DNA of 36,275 nt from an uncultured Bacilli bacterium (GCA_910584305.1 CAJTZW010000013.1:1-36275), one strand, 5' to 3'. Shown: positions 22,931 to 31,923, counted from the first letter of the stretch. Notes: generated by a model from the letters alone, not told the origin. Program-made: numbers and translations.

Positions 22931-24249
22931 CCATATTCCCTTAAAAATTCTGTAATTTCATCTAAATGCATGCCATGTGATCCTTTAATCAAAATTATTC
23001 TATTTTCAATATCTAGAACCATAAGGCACTCTTTGATTTCTTCGTTATTTTTACACCATATACTTCTTGTCTGGTTATATCTTCTTATATATTTTACATT
23101 TTCTCCTACTAAAATTATTTGGCAGTTTTTTATTTTTCTTACCTTACGGCCTAGCTTTTTGTGCATTTTCTTACTATATTTTCCTAACTCTAAAATATCT
23201 CCTAATATCAATATTTTAGCTTTTTTTTCATTCTTGATAATCTCTAATGCGTTTATATACGATTCATAACTAGCATTATAGCAATCACTTAATACTATTG
23301 TATCTTTCCTTACAATTCGTTCAAGTCTATTATTATTTGTTTCAAACGTATTTAATTCCTCGATAATATCTTTTACATTTACATCAAATAAAAGTGCTGT
23401 TTGTAGGGCAAGCAAACTGTTTATTAAATATGGTTTTGATAGGGCCTTAATTTGATATTCACATTCTTCTATATATATTCGTGCCTCTATACCATCTTCT
23501 GTCTTTTTGGTATCATAAGCTACCATTGTTGCAGATTCATTGGTACCAACTTTATATAAAATTGTATGGGGAAGTTGCTCTATTCTTTTTAAATAGGAAT
23601 CATCTTGATTCAAGATTAAAATACCATCTACCATCCCATCTATGATTTGCAATTTTTCCTTACATATATTTTTTTTAGAACCAAGATTTCCGATGTGAGA
23701 AGTTCCTACATTGGTGATAATACCAATATCTGGGGTAGCTATACAGGAAAGTTTGTGTATTTCGCCTTCATGATTCATGCCTATTTCTACAATGACAATA
23801 TCCGTTGATTCATCTATCTTTAGTAGTGTCTTTGGAACTCCTATATGATTATTCTCATTTCCTTCATTTTTTACAACGTTATATTTTGTTGATAATATTT
23901 TAAATAACATTTCTTTGGTTGTTGTTTTACCTGCACTACCAGTAATTCCTATAACTACAGGGTCATATTTCTTTCTTTGATAATGAGCAATTTTCTGTAA
24001 TGCTTCTATACTATCTTTTACCTGTATAATGTTTACACGTTTTTTGATTTCAACATCTCTGTCTACGATTAATAGTGAAGCTCCTCTTTTCACTGCTTCT
24101 TCAATATATTCATGTCCAGAAGCAATCGCAAGAAATGCATCATTTTTATTAACCTCCCTGCTATCTATTTTTATTTTATTTATTTCTTTCTCTCTTGATT
24201 TTCTTATTAATCGTCCTTCTGTAATTCGAATTAAGTTCATTAACTCCAT
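22924..24249 (-). CDS. murF: UDP-MurNAc-tripeptide D-alanyl-D-alanine ligase
   Basis: Adds D-Ala-D-Ala to the UDP-MurNAc-tripeptide, the last cytoplasmic step of the peptidoglycan stem peptide. The 441 residues show the N domain (KIDSREVNKNDAFLAI), the ATP P-loop GITGSAGKTTTKEM (about 101-114), NEGNENNHIGVP, the VEIGMNHEGEI and TNVGTSHIGNLGS motifs, the NNRLERI block and YNASYESYINAL of the C domain. GGAGGGATACTT precedes the ATG. It follows the amidotransferase gene by about 45 bases. Confidence 0.95.
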   Translation of the reverse strand: MELMNLIRITEGRLIRKSREKEINKIKIDSREVNKNDAFLAIASGHEYIEEAVKRGASLLIVDRDVEIKKRVNIIQVKDSIEALQKIAHYQRKKYDPVVIGITGSAGKTTTKEMLFKILSTKYNVVKNEGNENNHIGVPKTLLKIDESTDIVIVEIGMNHEGEIHKLSCIATPDIGIITNVGTSHIGNLGSKKNICKEKLQIIDGMVDGILILNQDDSYLKRIEQLPHTILYKVGTNESATMVAYDTKKTEDGIEARIYIEECEYQIKALSKPYLINSLLALQTALLFDVNVKDIIEELNTFETNNNRLERIVRKDTIVLSDCYNASYESYINALEIIKNEKKAKILILGDILELGKYSKKMHKKLGRKVRKIKNCQIILVGENVKYIRRYNQTRSIWCKNNEEIKECLMVLDIENRIILIKGSHGMHLDEITEFLREYGC

Positions 24250-24295
24250 AAGTATCCCTCCACTTTACTGTATGCGATAAAAGTAAAATGGGCAC

Positions 24296-24883
24296 TTATA
24301 GAGTACCTTTAAATGCTTTTAATAATTTTATGGAGTATATATCCCTAATGGATTCTGGATGCCACTGTACGCCGATAAAGAACTTATGGTCTTTGTCCTC
24401 TATTGCTTCTATAATGGAGTCCATAGAACAAGCTGAGATATTCAGTTTAGTATCCTCTATATAATCTTTATGTCGACTATTTACATAAATTCTATCACAC
24501 TTTATTATCTGATATAATCTTGTATGTTGCTTAATCATTATTTCATGTACATACCTTCGATTGCTCTGGTGATTTAAGTTTGGTAGTGTTTTTAAAACTC
24601 CACCTAAAGCTACTGCCATAGTCTGCATACCTAAACAAATTCCAAACGTTGGTATATTTTTCTCATATAAATATCTTGTGAAGGTAAGCTCCTCTTCTGT
24701 ATAATCGACTCCCCCTTGTAAGATGACACCATCACATAAGTTAACAAGCTCTATCATATCGTCTACATTATTACTAACAATTCCAATTGGAACCATATTG
24801 TATTCTAATATCCACTCTACGAGTTCTTTATTCATATGGTATGTTGCATCACGTCTAAGTAAAATACCAACTTTCTTTTTCAT
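24296..24883 (-). CDS. Class I glutamine amidotransferase-like, peptidase C26 type
   Basis: The 195 residues show the class I amidotransferase triad: Cys83 in FGICLGMQ, His175 and Glu177 in GVQWHPES. DGVILQGGVDYTEEE is the oxyanion/substrate strand of the gamma-Glu-GABA hydrolase (PuuD/C26) group. The protein is somewhat shorter than PuuD (about 250). It would hydrolyse a gamma-glutamyl bond. Its place upstream of murF suggests a link with cell-wall amino-acid metabolism, but that is inference. AATAGGTGATAAT precedes the ATG. Confidence 0.85.
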   Translation of the reverse strand: MKKKVGILLRRDATYHMNKELVEWILEYNMVPIGIVSNNVDDMIELVNLCDGVILQGGVDYTEEELTFTRYLYEKNIPTFGICLGMQTMAVALGGVLKTLPNLNHQSNRRYVHEIMIKQHTRLYQIIKCDRIYVNSRHKDYIEDTKLNISACSMDSIIEAIEDKDHKFFIGVQWHPESIRDIYSIKLLKAFKGTL

Positions 24884-24905
24884 ATTATCACCTATTTAAT
24901 TGTAT

Positions 24906-24932
24906 GCAAAAGGAATGGGATTTCCCATTCCT
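24906..24932 (-). terminator. Terminator of the 24931 gene
   Basis: A 10-bp perfect inverted repeat AGGAATGGGA/TCCCATTCCT (24911-24932) followed by TTTTG on the minus strand, overlapping the stop codon. Confidence 0.75.
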
Positions 24933-25362
24933 ATAAATATTTTTTTAAATTTTCTACACTATCTTCTTGCATTGTTATATATTCACTAACAAGATCTTCA
25001 ACTTCTTTATTCATTTCTTTGTTGTTGAGTAATTTTCTCCCCTCAATAATACCCATATTAGTTCCCTTTAAAAGTATCTCTGCTATTTTGGAATTGCTTG
25101 TATCTGTTAATGTCTTCATTTCAATTCCATACCACGTCATTGCTTTCGTCATCACATTTGTTTTATGTGGTTCATCTTCACTATTATATTTTGAATAAAG
25201 ATTATTAATTCTTCTAGATATATCTTTGTATTTATTGTATTGTAGTTCTAGGGATTCTTTAAACTTTTCATCTTCTACTTTATCTAGTATGAAATGGATT
25301 GCGTCCATTCCCATACAAGCACCTTTATTTAATTCATCTAATACATTTATATATTCTTTCAT
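24931..25362 (-). CDS. Hypothetical ferritin-like/DUF2383-like helical protein
   Basis: The 143 residues are predicted all-helical, with four amphipathic helices (LDELNKGACMGMDAIHFILDKV, FKESLELQYNKYKDISRRINNLY, MTKAMTWYGIEMKTL, and the C-terminal pair). The pattern of a repeated helix pair recalls DUF2383/ferritin-like bundles. A full set of iron ligands is not evident. There is no signal peptide. GGAGGGATATA precedes the ATG. It lies 50 bases downstream of the ADP-ribosyltransferase-like gene on the same strand and may be co-transcribed with it. Confidence 0.65.
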   Translation of the reverse strand: MKEYINVLDELNKGACMGMDAIHFILDKVEDEKFKESLELQYNKYKDISRRINNLYSKYNSEDEPHKTNVMTKAMTWYGIEMKTLTDTSNSKIAEILLKGTNMGIIEGRKLLNNKEMNKEVEDLVSEYITMQEDSVENLKKYL

Positions 25363-25412
25363 TATATCCCTCCAATTATATTATTGAAAAAATATGTTAT
25401 TTTATGCATAAT

Positions 25413-26171
25413 TTATTTTGCGTTATTTCTTTCAAGATTATCATAATATTCATCATAGATTTTTTTAGGTATCATGGTGACTACCATTTGGGCAGTTCCG
25501 TCACTATTAATTTTAACAGATGAGATTTTAGCTAAGTTACCTCTATTAATTAGATATTCATTTTGATTTATACTATAAGTATCTCCATAGTTTAAATATA
25601 TTCCATCTTGAAATTCTTCTGGTATTAGATAGATAATTTCAACGTTATAATTCATGCCTATATCATTTTCCATATTGAAAAAACAAGTTTCTTCTAATAG
25701 AGAAGTACTTACTAATCCAGAATCATATAAAAATTTGCCTTCCATATTCTTTAATTCTTCTATTTTTGTAATTCCATATTCTTGGAAGTATTCGATAGAA
25801 ACCCCTCTAAAAGCTTTAAAATTCCCGAATGTTGTGGGATGTTCACTGATAATTTCTGATAGTTTTTCTCCTTTTTTTACGAATTTCTCTTCTCCATCCA
25901 TATGCCCATTTTCTTCATAATTCCATCTACGTCGTAATGCATTATTGATGTGTTTATAATTAAAGCCAGAGTACTCCCTTAGTAAATCACTGTCTAAGGT
26001 GCTTAAATCATTTCCTATATTTTGCATAAAGTATAAGAATTCTTCGCGGGCATGAAACTGTTCATATTCTCTTATAAGAGTATCCTTGTAATACTCTTCT
26101 AGTTGCGTCTTTCTATCTTCATTTATCATTCTAAATATTGCTTTTGTCGCTATACTATCACCTATACTCAT
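25413..26171 (-). CDS. ADP-ribosyltransferase-like protein (RSE class, QxE motif)
   Basis: The 252-residue protein carries the R-S-E signature of mono-ADP-ribosyltransferases of the toxin/exoenzyme family: Arg122 in FKAFRGVSI, the STS triplet 155-157 in SGLVSTSLLEE, and Gln203-Asn204-Glu205 in SINQNEYLINRG, a QxE rather than ExE loop, as in C3-type enzymes. The preceding helices (YSGFNYKHINNALRRRW) fit the start of that domain. There is no signal peptide, membrane segment or delivery domain, so it probably acts inside the producing cell or uses another route. The N-terminal ~60 residues are a charged helical extension. AGGTGG lies nine bases before the chosen ATG. Accessory in a housekeeping region, with no obvious immunity gene besides the helical neighbour. 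Confidence 0.78.
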   Translation of the reverse strand: MSIGDSIATKAIFRMINEDRKTQLEEYYKDTLIREYEQFHAREEFLYFMQNIGNDLSTLDSDLLREYSGFNYKHINNALRRRWNYEENGHMDGEEKFVKKGEKLSEIISEHPTTFGNFKAFRGVSIEYFQEYGITKIEELKNMEGKFLYDSGLVSTSLLEETCFFNMENDIGMNYNVEIIYLIPEEFQDGIYLNYGDTYSINQNEYLINRGNLAKISSVKINSDGTAQMVVTMIPKKIYDEYYDNLERNNAK

Positions 26172-26254
26172 CTATTTCGCCACCTATCCTTTTATCTATT
26201 ATAACAAATAGGACTATAAAATTGACTCTTATTAAAAAAATATTTCATGATAAA

Positions 26255-26284
26255 CGTAAAATAGTGCCAATAGGCACTATTTCT
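26255..26284 (-). terminator. Terminator of ileS
   Basis: A 10-bp stem AAATAGTGCC/GGCACTATTT with a 4-base loop (26259-26282) and a short T run on the minus strand, eight bases past the ileS stop. Confidence 0.75.
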
Positions 26285-26290
26285 TACAAA

Positions 26291-29200
26291 TTATGCTTTT
26301 TGTATCTCTACTTTTACCTCGTGATCATTAATATCTATCACCTCTTCTAAGTTATCTTTTTCTTCTATCGAAAGAGCAAGAATTTCTTTAGAAATGTAGT
26401 CTTTATAATTCATTATTGCAGCTTTTATCTCTTCATCCGCACTATACCATACATGAATTCTATCAACGATATTGAAGTCTTTGGATTTTCTTAAATTTTG
26501 GATTTTAGAAATAAATTCCCTAGCAATTCCTTCTTCAATTAAGGTACTTGTAAGCTCTGTATTTAAGATTACAAACTCATTATTTTCCATACCCACATCA
26601 AATCCATCTTTATTAGAGATACGAATATCAACCATTTCTGGTGTGATTGTAATCATTTCTCCTAAGAAGTTTTTTTCAATATTTTCTTTATGGTTTAAGA
26701 TAGATATTTCTTCTTGTGTCAATGTTTCTAGTAACATTTGATATTCTTTCATATTTTTACCAAACATTGCTCCACACACTTTAAAGTTTGGTTTTACAGA
26801 CATATTCATATATATACTAACGTCTGTTATAAATTTAACCTCTTTAACATTTAATTCCTCTAAAATTAATGGAATTAAATCAGAAATAAGACTTTCATTT
26901 TTTCCATCAATTAAACATTCACTAAGCGGTTGTCTTACTTTGATTTTTGTCTCTTCTCTAACAAAGCGTCCAATGGAAATTAAATCTCTTACTAGGTCCA
27001 TTTTATGTTCAATCGATTCATTGATATGGGATTCGTTATATGTAGGGAAGTCTGCTAAATGAACGGATTCTTCGTTGGTTAATTTAGTATAAATTTCTTC
27101 ACTGATATAGGGACAGATTGGTGCGATTAATTTGGCGATTCCGACAAGAACATCATAAGTGGTTTTATATACTGCTTTTTTGGATGTATCAAACTCACTT
27201 TTCCAAAAACGCTTTCTATTACGTCTAATATACCAATTCGATAAGTCTTCTGATACGAATTCAACCATGTATTTTGTCACTTTATTTAAATCATATTCTT
27301 CATAAGAATCTGTCACATTTTTCACAAGACGATTGTATTTACTAACCAACCATTTATCAATATACTCTAATTCGTCATAAGAGACACTGCATTTATTTAT
27401 ATCAATTTTATCTGTATTTGCATACAAAGCAAAGAAACTATATGTATTTTTTAATGTATTAAAAAATTTAGAAATCATTTCTTTAATACCATCTTCATCA
27501 AATTTTAGTGGTGTCCATACTGGAGATGCATGTAACATAAAAAATCTTGTTGCGTCCGCTCCATAGTTTTCCAAAATTGGCATTGGTGCAATTGCATTTC
27601 CCCTTGATTTATGCATCTTTTGGCCATATTTATCAAGTACCAAATCATTGACTACAACATTTTTATATGGACTCTCTCCTTTTAAGAATGTGGATATAAC
27701 AAGTAATGAGTAGAACCATCCCCTTGTTTGATCGATTCCTTCTGCAATAAAATCTGCTGGAAATTGTGATTCAAATAATTCTTTGTTTTCAAATGGATAA
27801 TGGTACTGTGCAAATGGCATTGCACCACTATCAAACCAGCAATCCATAACATCTGATATACGATTCATTGTATCCCCACATTTTGGGCATTTGATATGGA
27901 TATCATCTACATATGGTCTATGGAGTTCAATCGATTCATCGATATCTTCGATTGCTAAAGAAACAAGCTCTTCTCTAGATCCTACCATGATATCATGCCC
28001 ACAAGAACATCTCCATAATGGGATTGGAGTCCCCCAGTATCTATTACGACTAATTGCCCAGTCGTTCATATTGAGAAGCCAGTTTTCAAAACGTTTTTCT
28101 CCTACATAGGAAGGATACCAATTAACTTTTTTATTGGCCTCAATAATTTTGTCTTGATATTCTGTCGTTTTTATATAAAGACTCTTTTTTGAATAGTATA
28201 CAAGTGGTGTTTTGCACCTCCAACAATGTGGATAATTATGTTCCATCTTTTGCTTTTTGAACAATTTATCTTCACTACTTAAATATTTTATAATATCAAT
28301 TTCAAGCTCAGGATCAACAACAAGCCTTCCTTTCCATGGACCTTCTGTATAACATCCACTTTCATCTACTGGATTTAGGATTGGTAAATTATACTTTAAA
28401 CCAACTTCATAGTCATCTTGACCAAATGCTGGGGCAATATGAACAATACCTGTACCATCTTCCATCGTGACATAGTCGGCACATGTAATATAAAATCCCT
28501 TTTTATCTACAGATAAGAATGGCATAAATTGTTCATATTCTTTATATTCCAAGTCTTTACCCCTATATGTTTCTAGGACTTTATAGTCTTCTCCTAATAC
28601 TTTATTTGCTAGTTTTTTGGCTACAATAAAATTGTATCCTTTACTATTACATTTTACATATTCTTCATTTGGATTTACACATGCTGCTACATTGGATATT
28701 AATGTCCAAGGAGTAGTTGTCCATACCAAAAGATATGCATCTTCGTCTTTCAATTTAAAGGGTACAGTTACAGTATTTACGCTAATTTCTTTATATCCTT
28801 GTGCTACTTCATGACTTGCAAGACCTGTACCACAACGGGGGCAATATGGCAATATTTTAAGGCCATCATAGATTAGTCCTTCATCAAAATATTTTTTAAG
28901 TATCCACCATTCAGTTTCAATATAGTTGTTATCATATGTTATATATGGATTCTTTAAATCGATAAATTGTCCCATTTTGTCTGTAAAATCTTTAAAAGCT
29001 GCTTCATTCTCCCACACACTTTCGCGACATTTTTTATTGAATTCTTCAATTCCATATTTTTCAATATCACCCTTACCACTAAAGCCAAGTTTTTTTTCTA
29101 CTTGTACTTCTACAGGTAATCCATGAGTATCCCATCCCACTTTTCTAAGAACTTTATATCCTTGCATTGTCTTATATTTACAAAATGTATCTTTTACGAT

Positions 29201-29386
29201 TTTTGCAAGCATATGGTGTACCCCTGGCATTCCATTGGCTGTTGCAGGCCCATCATAGAATACAAAATTTTTACAATCTTTTCTATTTTCAATAGATCGA
29301 TTCAAAATATCCATCTGCTCCCATTTATCATGGATTTTCTTTTCCACAACTTCTACTTTATCTTTTTCTAATTCTTTAAAATCCAT
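26291..29386 (-). CDS. ileS: Isoleucyl-tRNA synthetase, type 2, with swapped HXGH motif
   Basis: Charges tRNA-Ile. The 1031 residues show the class I fold, with the long editing domain (CP1) containing VWTTTPWTL and GTGIVHIAPAFGQDD, and the C-terminal anticodon-binding region without the Cys-pair zinc finger that ends type 1 bacterial enzymes. The HXGH signature reads GVHH (ANGMPGVHHML) and KMSKS reads KMHKS. Type 2 IleRS with GXHH in place of HXGH has been described as hyper-resistant to mupirocin. The second of two adjacent ATGs (29386) is better spaced from AAGGAGGG. It lies 12 bases after the exchanger gene, under an Ile T-box, so it is probably the main ileS. Confidence 0.95.
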   Translation of the reverse strand: MDFKELEKDKVEVVEKKIHDKWEQMDILNRSIENRKDCKNFVFYDGPATANGMPGVHHMLAKIVKDTFCKYKTMQGYKVLRKVGWDTHGLPVEVQVEKKLGFSGKGDIEKYGIEEFNKKCRESVWENEAAFKDFTDKMGQFIDLKNPYITYDNNYIETEWWILKKYFDEGLIYDGLKILPYCPRCGTGLASHEVAQGYKEISVNTVTVPFKLKDEDAYLLVWTTTPWTLISNVAACVNPNEEYVKCNSKGYNFIVAKKLANKVLGEDYKVLETYRGKDLEYKEYEQFMPFLSVDKKGFYITCADYVTMEDGTGIVHIAPAFGQDDYEVGLKYNLPILNPVDESGCYTEGPWKGRLVVDPELEIDIIKYLSSEDKLFKKQKMEHNYPHCWRCKTPLVYYSKKSLYIKTTEYQDKIIEANKKVNWYPSYVGEKRFENWLLNMNDWAISRNRYWGTPIPLWRCSCGHDIMVGSREELVSLAIEDIDESIELHRPYVDDIHIKCPKCGDTMNRISDVMDCWFDSGAMPFAQYHYPFENKELFESQFPADFIAEGIDQTRGWFYSLLVISTFLKGESPYKNVVVNDLVLDKYGQKMHKSRGNAIAPMPILENYGADATRFFMLHASPVWTPLKFDEDGIKEMISKFFNTLKNTYSFFALYANTDKIDINKCSVSYDELEYIDKWLVSKYNRLVKNVTDSYEEYDLNKVTKYMVEFVSEDLSNWYIRRNRKRFWKSEFDTSKKAVYKTTYDVLVGIAKLIAPICPYISEEIYTKLTNEESVHLADFPTYNESHINESIEHKMDLVRDLISIGRFVREETKIKVRQPLSECLIDGKNESLISDLIPLILEELNVKEVKFITDVSIYMNMSVKPNFKVCGAMFGKNMKEYQMLLETLTQEEISILNHKENIEKNFLGEMITITPEMVDIRISNKDGFDVGMENNEFVILNTELTSTLIEEGIAREFISKIQNLRKSKDFNIVDRIHVWYSADEEIKAAIMNYKDYISKEILALSIEEKDNLEEVIDINDHEVKVEIQKA

Positions 29387-29398
29387 CATTAACCCTCC

Positions 29399-30349
29399 TT
29401 ACGCAAATATTATATATGAATAATATATAGTAAACAAAACTAACATAATCGCACCTTCTCTTTTTGATATCTTCTTATCATTGGATGCAAATATAAATAA
29501 CAAAAATGTCGCTACAAATAACGCAATTAAATCTATCCAATTAAATGTAATTTTAGAGATTCCTCCTAAAATTGCAACTGGAAGTCCAAGTACAATTCCA
29601 ATATTAAATATATTGCTACCGACAACATTACCAATTGCTATATCATATTCACCTTTTTTCGTAGCTGTTACTGACGTTACTAATTCTGGAAGTGAGGTAC
29701 CAAGAGCTACAATTGTTAATGAAATAAGTCTTTCACTAATTCCCAAATATGTAGCAATTGCACTTGCACTATTGACAACTAAATTACTCCCTAGAACAAT
29801 ACAAGCAATTCCAAATAAAGTATATATAATTGATTTAAGCAAACTATATGTCTTGCTATCATCGCCTTCCTCTACTTTATTTTTCATCATAGAGACTAAA
29901 TAATAGATAAATACCATGAAGAAAAGTAATACAACGATACCATCTTCTCTAGAAAAGTTATTAATTGCAGTAGCATCAAACAAATGATCACTCATAAGTG
30001 TTATTAGTAAAGTAGTAATCAACAAAGTAATTGGAAGTTCCTTTTTTACTGTGTTATTTTTTACATTTAATGTGTGAACCATACTAGATACTCCTAATAT
30101 CAATAATATGTTTAAAATATTACTTCCTATGACATTTCCAAGTACTATATCACCACTACCATTTAATAGTGACTGTATTGAAACGGCAAATTCTGGGGCA
30201 CTTGTCCCAAATGAAACAATCGTTAGTCCTATTAACATTTTTGATAAATGGAAATTTCTCGCTAAAGAAGAAGCACCATCTACAAATATATCTGCTCCCT
30301 TAATTAAAATAACAAAACCTATTATTAATAATACTATATTAACTATCAT
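29399..30349 (-). CDS. Calcium/sodium antiporter (CaCA family, YrbG-like)
   Basis: A cation exchanger of 316 residues with ten predicted membrane helices in two inverted halves. Each half carries the alpha-repeat signature: GLTIVSFGTSAPEFAVSIQSLLNG...GNVIGSNILNI in the first, SLTIVALGTSLPELVTSVTATKKGEYDIAIGNVVGSNIFNIGIV in the second. These contain the Glu and Asn/Ser residues that bind Na+ and Ca2+. The ATG at 30349 follows GGGAGGAGAAAAAT. It is placed between an Ile T-box and ileS, so its expression should rise with uncharged tRNA-Ile, which is unusual for an exchanger. Confidence 0.93.
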   Translation of the reverse strand: MIVNIVLLIIGFVILIKGADIFVDGASSLARNFHLSKMLIGLTIVSFGTSAPEFAVSIQSLLNGSGDIVLGNVIGSNILNILLILGVSSMVHTLNVKNNTVKKELPITLLITTLLITLMSDHLFDATAINNFSREDGIVVLLFFMVFIYYLVSMMKNKVEEGDDSKTYSLLKSIIYTLFGIACIVLGSNLVVNSASAIATYLGISERLISLTIVALGTSLPELVTSVTATKKGEYDIAIGNVVGSNIFNIGIVLGLPVAILGGISKITFNWIDLIALFVATFLLFIFASNDKKISKREGAIMLVLFTIYYSYIIFA

Positions 30350-30369
30350 ATTTTTCTCCTCCCATAAGC

Positions 30370-30580
30370 AAAAAAACATCCTAATATTAAGGACGAATTT
30401 TTCCGCGGTACCACCTTATTTTATAAAATTATACTCTCAAAACTATAACGCGTTACCGTTTTTTCCTACTATATTTTAGAAAAACACATCCAGAGTGATC
30501 TATATAAAATTCTTTTCCCTATTTCCACCAACCATAGGTTCTCTATAAAAATACTTTTATAACATCTCTTTCCTTTGCTT
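30370..30580 (-). ncRNA. T-box riboswitch, isoleucine specifier
   Basis: The T-box core AAGGTGGTACCGCGG (30403-30417, minus strand) binds the free 3' end of uncharged tRNA. Upstream, stem I carries AGAGATG and the candidate specifier ATC (30497-30499) followed by ACTCTGG. Downstream a terminator (30377-30395) with seven T is exclusive with the antiterminator. An Ile codon and ileS two genes on agree. The leader starts at the end of divIVA. Confidence 0.9.
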
Positions 30581-31039
30581 TTATAATTCTACTTGATCCA
30601 TCTCATTTACAACTTCAAGTTGTGCTTCCACAATATCTCTAACACGGCGTTTAAATATATTAATATTACGTCTAAGCATATTCGCTTCCTGTTCAGTCTT
30701 TTCCGCGCGAAGTAAAGCTTCATTTACAATACGGCTCGCATTTCTTTTGGCCTCTTCTAAGATAGCTTCACTTTCTTTTTGCGTAGACACTCTTACTTGT
30801 TCAGATGTCTTTTGCGCCATCATAATGGTTTTATTGAGGGTAGCTTCCATACGTTCATACTGTAGTAACTTCTCTTTTAACCCTTTATTCTCTATTTCTA
30901 ATTTCTGTAATTCTGCAATTTTGGCGTCTTTCTCTTTGCTTTCAGAAATCATACCTTCAACTTGGGCAATTACCTTATCGAGAAAGTTATTTACTTCTTC
31001 TGGATCATAGCCACGAAGTGTTCGATTAAATTTTTCCAT
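30581..31039 (-). CDS. divIVA: DivIVA family septum/pole protein
   Basis: A membrane-curvature-sensing coiled-coil protein. The N-terminal domain reads MEKFNRTLRGYDPEEVNNFLDKVIAQVEGM, shorter at its start than usual (typical beginning is LTPLDIHNKEF). Two coiled-coil stretches follow (about 33-75 and 80-150). The 152 residues match the length of the family. It is downstream of sepF, as in the conserved ylm-divIVA division cluster, although the ylmE/G/H genes are missing here. GAGGTGATGAT precedes the ATG. Confidence 0.92.
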   Translation of the reverse strand: MEKFNRTLRGYDPEEVNNFLDKVIAQVEGMISESKEKDAKIAELQKLEIENKGLKEKLLQYERMEATLNKTIMMAQKTSEQVRVSTQKESEAILEEAKRNASRIVNEALLRAEKTEQEANMLRRNINIFKRRVRDIVEAQLEVVNEMDQVEL

Positions 31040-31064
31040 ATCATCACCTCTGGCGCTACGCTCT

Positions 31065-31093
31065 ATTGTAGCACACCTTTTTTATTTTTACAA
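31065..31093 (-). promoter_or_regulatory. Promoter of divIVA
   Basis: TTGTAA (31088-31093), 17-bp spacer, TACAAT (31065-31070) between the sepF stop and the divIVA start. Confidence 0.6.
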
Positions 31094-31095
31094 TA

Positions 31096-31506
31096 TTACC
31101 ACTCAATATTTATATCATCATTATCGTGAATATCTTTGCCTTCAGTTTCTTCCGTTATTTTTCCTTGTACATTAATATTATTTGGAGTACACAAAAAGAT
31201 TCCTCCACCGATTTTTTGTAAATCTCCCCCAATTGCATAAATCGTTCCTGCCAAAAAATCAATAATTCTTTTTGCCTGATCAGATGTAACTCTTTTTAAA
31301 TTCACTACAACTGTATTTCTCATTTTTAAATGATCTGCAATTTGTTGTGATTCTGAATATGCTCTTGGTTCTAACAAAATCATTTTGGCATTCCCATCAT
31401 TTTCTGCCAATGCTTCTTCTGGTTTTAAATCATAATATTCGTCGCCTGATGTATTATTTGAAAAAACATCCTCATCATTTGCAAGCCATTTTTTTAATAT
31501 TCCCAC
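31096..31506 (-). CDS. sepF: Cell division protein SepF, GTG start
   Basis: SepF bundles FtsZ filaments and ties them to the membrane. From GTG 31506 (GILKKWLANDEDVF) the 136 residues hold the amphipathic N-terminal membrane helix, an acidic linker, and the core domain with ILLEPRAYSESQQIADHLKMRNTVVVNLKRVTSDQAKRIIDFLAGTIYAIGGDLQKIGGGIFLCTP, where the conserved G-G turn lies. The GGAGGAATAGAA ribosome site decides the start; the frame is open further upstream but has no ribosome site. Upstream of divIVA on the same strand. Confidence 0.95.
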   Translation of the reverse strand: MGILKKWLANDEDVFSNNTSGDEYYDLKPEEALAENDGNAKMILLEPRAYSESQQIADHLKMRNTVVVNLKRVTSDQAKRIIDFLAGTIYAIGGDLQKIGGGIFLCTPNNINVQGKITEETEGKDIHDNDDINIEW

Positions 31507-31594
31507 TTCTATTCCTCCTTCGAGTATCCTCATACTATTAACAATTTTATCATACATTCTATAAAAAGAAAACAACTTTTTTTAAATTTGTGCA

Positions 31595-31616
31595 CAAAAA
31601 AACTGCACTATGCAGC
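31595..31616 (-). terminator. Terminator of the zinc-ribbon gene
   Basis: Minus-strand CTGCA-TAG-TGCAG followed by seven T; the loop is the stop codon. Confidence 0.75.
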
Positions 31617-31808
31617 TTCTTCTTTTGTATATGCATTACTATTTGCTGATGCATTGTTTCTGGCTTCGCGTTCTTGTTTTCTTTTATCACGACAATCTCT
31701 GCATCTTTTTGGTTCTGTCCAACCATTCTCTTGGTAAAATTCTTGATCTCTCACTGTGAAATCAAATTCTTTTCCACAATCTTGGCAAACAATTTTCTTT
31801 GCTTCCAT
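31608..31808 (-). CDS. Zinc-ribbon domain protein (zf-trcl type)
   Basis: The 66 residues contain a treble-clef/zinc-ribbon pair CQDCGKEFDFTVRDQEFYQENGWTEPKRCRDCR, the pattern of the 'probable zinc-ribbon' (zf-trcl) family, with a basic tail (KRKQEREARNN). It is soluble, function unknown; family members may bind nucleic acid. GGAGGGAAAGAC precedes the ATG. It has a leader of over 80 bases that could sequester the ribosome site (see findings). Confidence 0.85.
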   Translation of the reverse strand: MEAKKIVCQDCGKEFDFTVRDQEFYQENGWTEPKRCRDCRDKRKQEREARNNASANSNAYTKEEAA

Positions 31809-31923
31809 GTCTTTCCCTCCTTTTTTATTTGATTTACAAAACTTAAGATTCCAAATAAAAGAGGAAAGTAAAAATTTGTTAAATCAATTATACTATACCA
31901 TAGTATATTCAGTTTTTCAAGAT

